Source: Ruminococcaceae bacterium UBA5891
GTDB taxonomy: Bacteria > Bacillota > Clostridia > Oscillospirales > Acutalibacteraceae
Length of the DNA stretch: 56,642 bases
Assembly (NCBI GenBank): GCA_002431945.1
Contig: DJET01000072.1
Span: 1-56,642 of the forward strand
Direction of reading: 5' to 3'
Positions within the stretch are counted from its first letter, which is position 1. Each line of letters opens with the position of its first letter. A model generated the notes under the pieces. That model was not told the DNA's origin. It saw only the letters and a program-made list of their open reading frames with translations, and searched no databases. Shown here one piece after another: positions 1-8,923 of this stretch. A program made the translations under genes and the position numbers.

Positions 1-26
1 ATTACTATTATACGAGGAGCATAACA

Positions 27-2378
27 ATGAAAAAGAAACTTTTTTCGCTTATCACACTATCGTTGGCTGCAATTATTTGTTTCAGTCAGTTTTCGCTGTT
101 AGGCATTTTTGCGGGAGCGGAGTCGGCTGAGGAGCCGCTGCCCTCTTACAGTGCATACGAATATTTAAACAAATATGTAAGCGACACGGAAAAATATCCC
201 GATAAAACGGAAATAACCGATTTCGGCACCTCCGCACCCTGGAGTATGAAATACGTAAACCCTGTAGACAACAGCGAATACACCACAAAGATCGCCGTTA
301 TAAGGGACGTAAAGCCTGAGTGGCATAACAAGGGCTCTTATAAGTCGGATAAAACGGACGGTCTGGGCGTTAGTAATAAATCCAGCAATATAAATGCAAT
401 TTTCCACGACGGAAAATTACTTATAAACAATACCTACGGCGATAACTGGGGCTGGCGTGCGACAGCTTTGCGCTTTACCGCGCCCAAGGCAGGTGAAATT
501 TCCGTTAAAAACGACGGAAAGATCAAGGTTTTCAGCGACGACCCTGTTTGGACAAATTTAGCAAATGTTACCGTAAAAACAAAGATCAACCTGAACGGAA
601 AAACAGTTGAGGGAAGCGCGCAGGACTTTAAATCGGAAACGGGCGCTTACGATTATACCGCCGTTAACTTAGAGGTTAAGGAGGGCGACGTTGTAGACTT
701 CCTTGCGTGGAGCGACACGGCATATGCATATACCGACTTTGCCCCCGTTATCTCTTACCTTAAGTACACCGACAGCGGCTCAGGCACCGAGCCCGGCGGC
801 GAACCCGGAACGGAACCCGGCGGCGAACCGGGAAATAAGCCCGGCGGCAATGAAGACGCAAAAAACAACGTTCTTTTCTCTTACGGCGCATACGAGTATT
901 TAAACAAGGTTGTTGAAGAAAATAAGGCTTCAATAGCCGACGGCAAGGTAAAGCTCAGTTCCGATTCCTTTAAGGCCTCCGCTCCGTGGAGCGTAGCCTT
1001 CTCCGCACCCACAGGCGGAAACAAGTGGTATTCAAAAACGCTGTATCTTAAGGACGCGTTTTCATTCAACGGCTCGGACGCTGTTAATAAATACGCGATA
1101 ACCGGAGAAGCCGAGGGCGGCAAGGAATGTATGTTTGTTGCTTTTGAAGACGGCAAGCTGGTTATTAACGGCTCTTATAAGGGCGACGCGCTAAACGGTT
1201 ATATTACCTCGCTTAAATTTACCGCGCCGAAATCCGGAAATATAGAGCTTTCAAGCGATACGCTTACCTGTATGAAGGACGCCCCCTATTGGGCAAACGG
1301 CAACCACACAACAACCTTTAATATTAAAAAGAACGACGCGGTTCTTAAAACCGTAACAGTTACCTACACGGCCGGCAATCCCTCCGGCTGGTCTGTTGAC
1401 GGGGTTGAGCAGGCGGACGCCGCTCCCGCTTTCCCGACTGTTTCGGCAGAGGTGAAAAAGGGCGATATTCTCACCGTTGAAGTGACTCAAAGCGGCAAAA
1501 GCAATAAATCCTGCGCCGCTATAACGCCGGTTGTTGCCTATACTTCCGTAAGCGATAACGGAGATGCCGACGGGGAAAACGGCGAAGCAAACAAGCCGAA
1601 ATACGGTGCGACATATAACGCTTACGAAATTCTCGGCAAGCTTTTACAGGAAACCGAAATCGACGGAAACGAGATCGACCAGGAAAATTCGGTATGGCGT
1701 GTAGACATTTCCTTCCCGCAGTGGATGGCAACGGGCTATAAGGGAATGGTATATAAAAAGTTTAAATCCGTAGCAAACCTAAAAGATGTTCCCGCTTTTG
1801 CAAGAACGGCACTGGTACAATCGATGGGAACCTGCACCGTAGGTATCCCGACAGACACTAAAGCAATTGTTATAGATCCGAGAGACGGCTGGAATGAAAG
1901 ACTTTCGGAAAATATAGAGTTTAACATTGATTTTGTGGCGCCCGCAACCGGAAAAGCGGTATTGTACGACCCCGACGAAGGAATTTGGGGCGGAATACAG
2001 GGCGATCCCTATTGGTCATATCTTGAAAAGGATTCTGCGGTTTCAAAAATACAGGTTCTTTTAAACGATAAGGTTATCTGGCCCGCAAGCGGCGAGTTTA
2101 CACAGATAGACAATAAGAACCCCGCGGTTGATTTCCCGCGCATTGAGCTTAATCTTAAAACAGGCGACGTTTTAAGACTGCGTACTCAGCGTGTAGGCGG
2201 TTCGGGCGGCTTCGGAATGCAGTTAAACCCCACCGTAAGCTACTACGACGGCGTACCGCAGACAGGCGCTTCATACAACGGTGAAATTATAACCTTAGTT
2301 GCTTTGATGAGCGTATCCGTGCTTGCAATTTTCACATTGGTTCTTATTCAGAACAAAAAGAGCAAAACCGATAAATAA
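27..2378 (+). CDS. Cell-wall-anchored surface protein with three repeat modules (VPQTG sortase signal)
   Basis: Secreted 783-residue protein. A signal peptide covers residues 1-31 or so. Three related modules follow, each opening with an S/G/N-A-Y-E-x-L-x-K motif (about residues 42, 288 and 532) and carrying the conserved stretches A-P-W-S and DPxW/APYW. Modules 1 and 2 are separated by a Gly/Pro/Glu linker (residues 253-274). The C-terminus has VPQTG (743-747), a hydrophobic segment (about 751-772) and a Lys-rich tail, which is a sortase sorting signal of the LPXTG type. I infer a beta-sandwich glycan-binding adhesin, because the gene heads a glycan-uptake cassette and the modules end in beta-rich 'LRFTAPKSG'-like strands as in carbohydrate-binding domains. 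No catalytic motif is seen. The start is supported by a GAGGAG Shine-Dalgarno at 14-19. The family itself is not one I can name. Confidence 0.85.
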   Translation: MKKKLFSLITLSLAAIICFSQFSLLGIFAGAESAEEPLPSYSAYEYLNKYVSDTEKYPDKTEITDFGTSAPWSMKYVNPVDNSEYTTKIAVIRDVKPEWHNKGSYKSDKTDGLGVSNKSSNINAIFHDGKLLINNTYGDNWGWRATALRFTAPKAGEISVKNDGKIKVFSDDPVWTNLANVTVKTKINLNGKTVEGSAQDFKSETGAYDYTAVNLEVKEGDVVDFLAWSDTAYAYTDFAPVISYLKYTDSGSGTEPGGEPGTEPGGEPGNKPGGNEDAKNNVLFSYGAYEYLNKVVEENKASIADGKVKLSSDSFKASAPWSVAFSAPTGGNKWYSKTLYLKDAFSFNGSDAVNKYAITGEAEGGKECMFVAFEDGKLVINGSYKGDALNGYITSLKFTAPKSGNIELSSDTLTCMKDAPYWANGNHTTTFNIKKNDAVLKTVTVTYTAGNPSGWSVDGVEQADAAPAFPTVSAEVKKGDILTVEVTQSGKSNKSCAAITPVVAYTSVSDNGDADGENGEANKPKYGATYNAYEILGKLLQETEIDGNEIDQENSVWRVDISFPQWMATGYKGMVYKKFKSVANLKDVPAFARTALVQSMGTCTVGIPTDTKAIVIDPRDGWNERLSENIEFNIDFVAPATGKAVLYDPDEGIWGGIQGDPYWSYLEKDSAVSKIQVLLNDKVIWPASGEFTQIDNKNPAVDFPRIELNLKTGDVLRLRTQRVGGSGGFGMQLNPTVSYYDGVPQTGASYNGEIITLVALMSVSVLAIFTLVLIQNKKSKTDK
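783..848 (+). repeat. Gly-Pro-Glu linker-coding repeat
   Basis: Twenty-two codons alternate GTEPGGEP/GNKPGG-type units and separate modules 1 and 2 of the surface protein. At DNA level these are short degenerate CCCGGCGGCGAA-like repeats. They behave as a flexible spacer and are prone to slippage. They are coding, not a CRISPR. Confidence 0.8.
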
Positions 2379-2391
2379 TCAGGAAAAAACA

Positions 2392-2428
2392 GCAGGCGGG
2401 CAAATTATAAAAGCATAATTTCGCCTGC
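2392..2428 (+). terminator. Bulged hairpin between surface protein and lipoprotein glycosidase genes
   Basis: GCAGGCG (2392-2398), a 3-nt bulge and AAATTAT (2402-2408) pair with ATAATTT-CGCCTGC (2415-2428) around an AAAAGC loop. It lies 13 nt after the stop of the surface-protein gene. No T-tract follows directly, so a partial terminator or mRNA-processing/stability hairpin is as likely as a full stop. Confidence 0.5.
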
Positions 2429-2480
2429 CAGCAGGGCGCAGGGCATTTAATTTTATTTATTAAAAAGCTGAGGATCCGTT

Positions 2481-4148
2481 ATGAAATTGCACACCTTAAA
2501 CAGACTGTTGGCATTTCAGCTGGCTTTGGTTATATTTTTAACTCTTGCCGGCTGTAAAAAAAGCGGAGTTTCATCTGTTGACGGTACATCGGTTGCCGCC
2601 GATACTTCGGCTGCCGATAATTTTTCAAGTGCCGAAGAATCAGTCGCCGCTTCAGACGCGGCCGACGGTAATACCGATTCCGACCCGCTTGCAAAATATA
2701 TAACCGAAAACGGTAAAATAGATACCTCTGAATTAACTCCGTACAAGGCGTCGGAGGTAGCCACTGTCAACGGCAGAAACATTTTTAAGCATAACGGCAA
2801 GCCTTATCTTTATAATGCAATGCATTTCCGTTATGACGATCTTAACACCGCCTACGGTCCGGAAACTGCAAAAGAAATCCTTGACCAGGGTATGCAGAAA
2901 ATTAAGGAATCGGGTATAGACACCGTTATTCTGTATATTTACTGGCGCGATATGTACGACGGTAAGAATTACAATTTCGATAATCTTAAAATGCAGTATG
3001 ATACGGCGATCAGACACGATTTAAAAATTCAGATAAATTGGTTCGGGTATAATAACTGCGGTTACGGCGGTTTTATGAAATGGCAGACCGACCGCGCAAA
3101 ATATCCCGCGCTGAAAATAAACAATCCCGAAATAACAAAGGAAATTCCCGATCTGTCAAAGCAAATTTTTATCGATGAGGAAACCGAGGCTATCAGGCAG
3201 CTTTGCGCATTTATAAATATATATGATAAAGACCGCCGCACGGTTGCGGTTCAGCTTGAAAACGAACCCGATAACGGCGAGGGCGGTATGGGCGACTGGC
3301 TAAGTCAGTTTTCCAATATGGTAAACCTGCTTAACAAGCTTGGCGAGGCGGTTCACGGCAGCGTTTACAGTATGATAACAAAGGTCAACCTTACAATGAC
3401 CGGCTGGGACGAAATTCAGGAGGGCTTTGATTATCCTACGCGTATCAATAAGGTTATAGAACAGCCGCACCTTGATTTGGTGGGCCCCGACGTTTACGAT
3501 GTCAGCACCGTTCATAATATTTCTTTTTATGAAAAGGGCACCAATATACCGGTGCATCTTGAAATAGGACCCTCGCCGTGGAGCGTTATCGGGCAAAGCG
3601 TATATCACCTTGCCAGCGGATACGGAATGGGTTATTACGGCTTGGCGGAAAGCGCGCGGACGGTTGACAGCGGGCTGTACCGCTTTGACGATATGCGATG
3701 GATAGAACGCGACGGCACCAAAATTCTCGCGGCTTCAAATTATAAGGGTCAGCTTGAGTGCAATACACGGGAATTTATTGCTATGTCGCACAGCGTTGAC
3801 GCTTTAAGGGAGCTGTTAGCATCGGTTCCGGTTTCGGATATGGTGGGATTTAACGTAAATATGAAAAATGTTATAAGCGACCTGAGAAAGCTTGACGGTA
3901 AAAGGTTTACTTATGATTATAATAATCCCGCCGCAAAATACGGTGCCTGCGGACTGGTTTTAAAGGGCCCTGACGGCGCATATTACTGTTTTTCGACACA
4001 AACGGCGGACTTTACATTCCCGTCCGCACCCGCTTCCGTAACATACGGTTATTATAAAGACGGTGTGTGGAACGAGGCGGGCACGGCTTCGGCAAACGGC
4101 GCAAGAGTTACGCTTGAAGCCGGCAGAGCGTACCGCGCGGTACTTTGA
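2481..4148 (+). CDS. Lipoprotein glycoside hydrolase, clan GH-A (GH35/GH42-like)
   Basis: A 555-residue lipoprotein. The lipobox L-A-G-C puts the lipidated Cys at residue 25, followed by a Ser/Ala/Asp-rich spacer to about residue 75. The rest looks like a (beta/alpha)8 hydrolase of clan GH-A, similar to GH35/GH42-type beta-galactosidases and to the DUF5597/DUF4978 neighbourhood. The likely acid/base Glu is E262 in QLENEPD and the likely nucleophile is E361 in VHLEIGPSP, both in the expected strand-end settings. A small beta domain forms the last 90 residues or so. It should act outside the membrane, trimming an oligosaccharide before import by the transporter genes that follow at once. Substrate is not determined; galactosides are only a family-based guess. 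Confidence 0.75.
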   Translation: MKLHTLNRLLAFQLALVIFLTLAGCKKSGVSSVDGTSVAADTSAADNFSSAEESVAASDAADGNTDSDPLAKYITENGKIDTSELTPYKASEVATVNGRNIFKHNGKPYLYNAMHFRYDDLNTAYGPETAKEILDQGMQKIKESGIDTVILYIYWRDMYDGKNYNFDNLKMQYDTAIRHDLKIQINWFGYNNCGYGGFMKWQTDRAKYPALKINNPEITKEIPDLSKQIFIDEETEAIRQLCAFINIYDKDRRTVAVQLENEPDNGEGGMGDWLSQFSNMVNLLNKLGEAVHGSVYSMITKVNLTMTGWDEIQEGFDYPTRINKVIEQPHLDLVGPDVYDVSTVHNISFYEKGTNIPVHLEIGPSPWSVIGQSVYHLASGYGMGYYGLAESARTVDSGLYRFDDMRWIERDGTKILAASNYKGQLECNTREFIAMSHSVDALRELLASVPVSDMVGFNVNMKNVISDLRKLDGKRFTYDYNNPAAKYGACGLVLKGPDGAYYCFSTQTADFTFPSAPASVTYGYYKDGVWNEAGTASANGARVTLEAGRAYRAVL

Positions 4149-4205
4149 TTTTTAAGGCACAAAATATTTTATCGGATTTATTAAACAAATAGGAGTCGGC
4201 TTGAT

Positions 4206-7094
4206 ATGTTTTATAAAAAAGCTTTATCTTTCGGTTTATCGGCTTTAATAGCCGCAGCGTTCTTTATGCCGATGGGACAGGTGTCCGCAACCGAAGGCAG
4301 ATCATACACAAAAGAAGAAATCGAGACGCTCTTACTTGATAAAGGTGTTACATACCAAAGCTATCTTGATAAATTCGGAAAATCCGAATATGCTTCGGAT
4401 AGCATAGATATTGCGCTCTCGGATTATTCCTCGGCGTCTGCAGACAGCGGGATTGAATTTACCGATTCGTTTGAGGGCAGGAATAATGTTCTTAAATGGG
4501 AGAGCGGCAAGGGCAGCATAAGCTACGACGTTAACGTTCCGCAAAGCGGACTTTATAATATATGCTTTTCGTATTATCCGCTTGAAGGGTCGGGAAATAA
4601 AATCGAGCTCGGCGTTCAGATAGACGACGGATTTCCGTATTCCGAGCTTACATCGTTTTCGCTTAACCGAACCTTTAATTCCGCTAAAGGAATCGCCAAG
4701 GATCAGGCGGGTAACGACTACAATACCGAGCAGATAGAGATTTTCGGCTGGCGCGATATGTATGCGCAAAGCGATTCGGGCGTCAGCGACGATCCCTTTT
4801 TAATTTATCTTGAGCAGGGAACGCACAGGATCATTCTTTATTCGCACAACGAGCCGTTTGTTCTTTCCTCGGTAAAATTAGCCGCTCCGCAAAAATACAT
4901 CGGATATGACGAATATCTGAAAAAACACGGCGCGGTTGAAAACGGCGACTGGGGGAAATTATACGAGGCGGAAGCAACTGCCTTAAAATCAGAAAAGAAT
5001 ATGGTTGCTTCTACCGACCGTACAAGCACAAAAAACAGCCCTTACAGTTATACAAAAAACGTACTTAACGTTATAGGCGGAAGCACGTGGAAATATCCGG
5101 GGCAGTGGCTTGAATGGGAAATAGATGTTCCGAAGGACGGGTATTACGAGCTGTCTTTCAGGTATAAGCAATCGTATAAATCCGGCTTGAATTCTCACCG
5201 CCGTTTATTGATAGACGGCAGCGTTCCGTTCAGCGAAGCCGAAATTTTGAATTTCGGATATTCTTCGGGCTGGAAAAATTATACGGTTTCGGATAACGTC
5301 GGAGAACCGGTATTCTTTTTTCTTACAAAGGGAAAGCACACGCTTAGGCTGGAAGCCGTTGTGGGGCAGCTGGGCGCCTCTGTAAGCAGGCTGACCGATC
5401 TTGTTGCCAAGCTTAACGAGGAATACCGCAAATGCCTTATGATTACGGGCAGCGATCCCGATATTTACCGCGATTATAATTTAGACGCGGAAATCCCCGA
5501 TTTGATCGATACCTTTAAAGCCATTTGCGATTCTCTGCAGAATGAATATGTAAATATAAAAAACATTCTGAACAGCGATAAGGACATCGGCGATATTATC
5601 AACGTTCTGTTATATCAGCTTCGCGATATGATAGACTCGCCGTCGACCATACCCTATCGGCTTGATTCTTTCAGCTCAAACATCGGCAGTCTTTCTTCGT
5701 GGGTTCTTGAGCTTAAGGAGCAGCCGCTTATGCTGGATTATATTTATGTTTCGCAGTCTCAGGCAAAAAAGCCTGCTGTAAACGACAGCTTTTTCGGCGC
5801 GGTTCTTCGCGAGTGCAGATCCTTTATTTATTCCTTTATTGCGGATTACAGCAATATCGGCGGGGAAAGCGCGTATGAAAAAAGCATCAATGTTTGGGTG
5901 AACTCCGGACGCGATCAGGCGAACGTGCTTAACGCCATGATAAACGATATGTTTATACCCGAAACAAATATAGGTGTTTCTCTTAAAATAACAAGCGCTT
6001 CGGTTATTCAGGCGTATCTTTCGGGAAATGCTCCCGATGTATCGATTATGCTCGGCCGCGGTCAGCCCGTAAATCTTGCCCTGCGCGGAGCGCTTTACGA
6101 TTTAACGGAATTTTCTGATTTTTCAAAGGCGAAAGCGGAGTTTCAGAATACGGCGCTTGTTCCGTATACCTTGAACGGCGCGGTTTATGCCCTGCCGGAT
6201 TCGCAAAAGTTTTATATGATGTTTTGCCGCAAGGATATTTTGCGCGAGCTTGGTATAGAAATTCCGAAAACATGGGACGATTTTTGGAAGGCAACCCGAA
6301 TAATACAAACCAATAATATGGACGTCGGCTTGCCTTACACATCTGTTGACGCTTCGGGCGCTGTTGACAGCGGAATGGGGTCCAGAAATATTTTTTCTGC
6401 CCTGCTTTTGCAGATGGGCGGTAAATTTTATAACGACGATCTCTCGCAGACGGCTCTCGGAACAGGCGAGGCTCTTGAAGCGTTTGAAACATGGACGAAT
6501 ATTTATACCAAAAAGAGCTGTCCTTTAACCTATAACTTTTATAACCGTTTCAGGTCGGGCAGTATGCCGTTGGCTTTAGCTGTTTATACAGACTACAACC
6601 AAATTGCCGCAGCCGCGCCCGAAATATCGGGATTGTGGGAAATGGTTTCCATACCGGGAACGGTACAGGAAGACGGAAGCATAAGCATAGCGCAGGGCGG
6701 AGCAGGCACAGCGGCTGTTATTCTTGCTTCAACAAACAGCCCGAACGAGGCATGGACCTTCCTTAAATGGTGGACGGGAACCGAAGCGCAGTCAAGGTTT
6801 TCTTCGGATATTGAGGCGGTGCTCGGTGTTGCGGGGCGTTACGCTACCGCTAACGTTAAGGCAATGAGGAGCCTTTCGTGGACTAACGACGAATATGAAA
6901 GACTTATGTATTCATGGAGTCAGGTTGAGGAAATTCCCGAAGCTCCGGGCGGTTACTATTTAACAAGGGATCTTGATAACGCATTCCGCGATGTTGTATA
7001 CAATTCAAGAAACGCGCGCGAATCGCTGCTGAGCTGGAAGCTGAGCGTGGATTCCGAAATTTCGAGAAAGAGGGAGGAGTTCGGTCTTGATTAA
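4206..7094 (+). CDS. Giant extracellular solute-binding protein with two CBM-like N-terminal domains (locus A)
   Basis: A 962-residue secreted protein. A signal peptide (about 1-29, ending VSA) has no lipobox. Two jelly-roll-like domains follow (about 75-232 and 246-396); the second opens with YEAEA and contains GQWLEWEIDVPKDGYYELSFRY, cut here to its first part, GQWLEWEIDVPKDGY, a pattern typical of CBM6/35-type modules. A helical stretch (about 400-555) leads to a family-1 ABC sugar-binding domain (about 560-955, starting INVWVNSGRDQ), which keeps the AxPEISGLWE and W-x-FLKWW hallmarks of CUT1 binding proteins. Typical SBPs are 400-550 residues, so this one is about twice as long. Its close paralogue is at 44723-47533. 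It overlaps the downstream permease gene by 8 bp, so it is surely part of the importer. Membrane attachment is unclear, because neither a lipobox nor a C-terminal anchor is visible. Confidence 0.85.
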   Translation: MFYKKALSFGLSALIAAAFFMPMGQVSATEGRSYTKEEIETLLLDKGVTYQSYLDKFGKSEYASDSIDIALSDYSSASADSGIEFTDSFEGRNNVLKWESGKGSISYDVNVPQSGLYNICFSYYPLEGSGNKIELGVQIDDGFPYSELTSFSLNRTFNSAKGIAKDQAGNDYNTEQIEIFGWRDMYAQSDSGVSDDPFLIYLEQGTHRIILYSHNEPFVLSSVKLAAPQKYIGYDEYLKKHGAVENGDWGKLYEAEATALKSEKNMVASTDRTSTKNSPYSYTKNVLNVIGGSTWKYPGQWLEWEIDVPKDGYYELSFRYKQSYKSGLNSHRRLLIDGSVPFSEAEILNFGYSSGWKNYTVSDNVGEPVFFFLTKGKHTLRLEAVVGQLGASVSRLTDLVAKLNEEYRKCLMITGSDPDIYRDYNLDAEIPDLIDTFKAICDSLQNEYVNIKNILNSDKDIGDIINVLLYQLRDMIDSPSTIPYRLDSFSSNIGSLSSWVLELKEQPLMLDYIYVSQSQAKKPAVNDSFFGAVLRECRSFIYSFIADYSNIGGESAYEKSINVWVNSGRDQANVLNAMINDMFIPETNIGVSLKITSASVIQAYLSGNAPDVSIMLGRGQPVNLALRGALYDLTEFSDFSKAKAEFQNTALVPYTLNGAVYALPDSQKFYMMFCRKDILRELGIEIPKTWDDFWKATRIIQTNNMDVGLPYTSVDASGAVDSGMGSRNIFSALLLQMGGKFYNDDLSQTALGTGEALEAFETWTNIYTKKSCPLTYNFYNRFRSGSMPLALAVYTDYNQIAAAAPEISGLWEMVSIPGTVQEDGSISIAQGGAGTAAVILASTNSPNEAWTFLKWWTGTEAQSRFSSDIEAVLGVAGRYATANVKAMRSLSWTNDEYERLMYSWSQVEEIPEAPGGYYLTRDLDNAFRDVVYNSRNARESLLSWKLSVDSEISRKREEFGLD

Positions 7095-8007
7095 GCCTAA
7101 AAGCAAAGCGAAAATTTCATACCGTCAGGATATAGCCAAAAACTGGCGGGTATATCTGATGTCTCTTCCTTATCTTTTGTTTTTCTTCTTTTTTGTGGTA
7201 TTGCCGATAATTGCCTCCGTTTTTTTAAGCTTTACATATTATAATATGCTGCAAGCCCCCTCCTTTATCGGGTTTAACAATTATTTCAACCTTATTGTAA
7301 CAGACACCGTATTTTTAAAGGCGCTTAAAAACACGCTGCTTTTTGCCGTTCTTACGGGACCGGTAAGCTATTTCCTCTGTTTGATTGTGGCGTGGTTTAT
7401 AAACGAGCTTCCGCGGTATCTGCGCGTATTGATGACGCTTATATTTTATGCGCCTTCTTTATCGTCGTCTGTTTATTTTATATGGCAGTATTTATTCAGC
7501 GGAGACTCTTACGGCTTAATAAACGGCTTTTTAATGAAACTCGGAATAATATACGAGCCTATTCAATGGCTTTCTGATGAAAAATACACCCTGATCGTGG
7601 TAATGATCGTTCAGGTTTGGATGAGTCTCGGAACAAGCTTTCTTGCGTTTATTGCCGGCTTTCAGGGAATCGACAAATCGTTGTACGAGGCAGGCGACGT
7701 AGACGGTATTAAAAACCGATATCAGGAGTTTTTTTACATTACGTTTCCGCTGCTTAAGCCGCAGCTGCTTTTCAGTGCGGTTATGCAGATCGTAACGTCG
7801 TTTTCGGTCAGTACCGTTTCACAGCAGCTGTGCGGATTGCCGAGTACAAACTATTCGGCGCATACGATAGTTCTGCACATAACGGATTACGGCAATATCC
7901 GTTACGAAATGGGCTATGCCTGCGCTATTTCGGTGGTATTGTTTATTATTATGCTTTTAACGCGTAAGCTGATCGACTTTTTATTAAGCTATATTTCGGA
8001 CACTTAA
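7087..8007 (+). CDS. CUT1 sugar ABC transporter permease, MalF/UgpA type (locus A, pair 1)
   Basis: A 306-residue integral membrane protein with about six hydrophobic segments. The cytoplasmic EAA loop, which docks the ATPase, is at about residue 200 (YEAGDVDGI...). TTG is the best start: GGGAGGAG lies 7 nt upstream inside the end of the SBP gene, which it overlaps by 8 bp. It pairs with the next gene to form the membrane channel for the substrate delivered by the giant SBP. No ATPase gene is present anywhere in the window; CUT1 systems of Firmicutes are often powered by a shared MsmX-type ATPase encoded elsewhere. The closest relative here is at 47537-48439. Confidence 0.93.
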   Translation: MIKPKSKAKISYRQDIAKNWRVYLMSLPYLLFFFFFVVLPIIASVFLSFTYYNMLQAPSFIGFNNYFNLIVTDTVFLKALKNTLLFAVLTGPVSYFLCLIVAWFINELPRYLRVLMTLIFYAPSLSSSVYFIWQYLFSGDSYGLINGFLMKLGIIYEPIQWLSDEKYTLIVVMIVQVWMSLGTSFLAFIAGFQGIDKSLYEAGDVDGIKNRYQEFFYITFPLLKPQLLFSAVMQIVTSFSVSTVSQQLCGLPSTNYSAHTIVLHITDYGNIRYEMGYACAISVVLFIIMLLTRKLIDFLLSYISDT

Positions 8008-8014
8008 AGCTTAT

Positions 8015-8914
8015 ATGGGCGGTAAATTTTATTTAGGGATGATGACAGTGCATTCATTGAGGGTGAAAAGGAAAAAAAGGCACGGCAACCGTTCGGTTGC
8101 CGGCACATGCGGTATTTTCGTATTCCTGCTGATTTTGGGTATGTTTATGATGCTGCCGCTTTTATACGCAATAGTCAGTTCATTGAAGCCGTTAGATGAG
8201 TTGTATATCTATCCGCCGCGCTTTTTTGTAAACCGTCCTACATTTGATAACATAAAACAGCTGTTTACGCTTGCGGCAAATTTGTGGGTTCCGTTCAGCC
8301 GATATGTATTCAACAGCCTTTTTGTAAGCGTGGTTGCAACGGTAGGGCATATTATTATTGCCTCTATGTGCGCTTTTGCATTCTCAAAATACAATATCCG
8401 CATTAAGTGGATGTTTAATGTTATTCAAACGGCGCTGCTTTTCAACGGCACGGTTCTTTGGCTGCCTCAATACGTTATTATGGCGAAGCTTGGGCTGTTA
8501 AATACCTATTGGGGTTACATATTTCCCATTCTTCCTATGCCGCTCGGTCTGTTTTTAATGAAGCAGTTTATGGATCAGCTGCCCACAACGCTTATAGAGG
8601 CTGCCGAAATCGACGGCGCCACGGCGTTTACCATATTCAGAAAAATAGTTATGTCTACCGTAAAGCCGGCTTGGCTTACGCTTATGGTCTTTGCATTTCA
8701 AAGCGTTTGGAACTCGAACCCTCAGGGCGTTGTGTTTGACGAGCAGTTAAAGCTTTTGCAAAGCGCAATTTCGGAAATAGTATCAAGCGGTATTTCAAGG
8801 GTCGGAGTATCTATGGCGGGAAGCCTGTTTATTATGATACCCCCTATTCTTATTTTTGTTTTTTCTCAAAACAGCGTTATTGAAACTATGGCTCATTCCG
8901 GAATTAAGGATTAA
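8015..8914 (+). CDS. CUT1 sugar ABC transporter permease, MalG/UgpE type (locus A, pair 1)
   Basis: Integral membrane protein of up to 299 residues with the BPD_transp_1 fold. The EAA loop reads LIEAAEIDGATAF at about residue 192. The first ATG (8015) has no clear ribosome-binding site. In-frame ATGs at 8039/8042 or the GTG at 8048, placed after TTTAGGGATG, are equally plausible, so the first 8-11 residues are uncertain. It is the partner of the MalF-type permease 7 bp upstream. The paralogue at 48439-49341 occupies the same position in locus B. Confidence 0.92.
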   Translation: MGGKFYLGMMTVHSLRVKRKKRHGNRSVAGTCGIFVFLLILGMFMMLPLLYAIVSSLKPLDELYIYPPRFFVNRPTFDNIKQLFTLAANLWVPFSRYVFNSLFVSVVATVGHIIIASMCAFAFSKYNIRIKWMFNVIQTALLFNGTVLWLPQYVIMAKLGLLNTYWGYIFPILPMPLGLFLMKQFMDQLPTTLIEAAEIDGATAFTIFRKIVMSTVKPAWLTLMVFAFQSVWNSNPQGVVFDEQLKLLQSAISEIVSSGISRVGVSMAGSLFIMIPPILIFVFSQNSVIETMAHSGIKD

Positions 8915-8923
8915 GGAGGTTAA

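Noticed and set aside
783..848. Short direct repeats that could suggest a CRISPR-like or minisatellite array
   Set aside because: They are in frame and encode a Gly/Pro/Glu linker; there are no spacers and no cas genes in the window.
4332..4769. 145-codon minus-strand open frame opposite the giant SBP
   Set aside because: No ribosome-binding site or family motif, and the overlapping + strand SBP is strongly supported.
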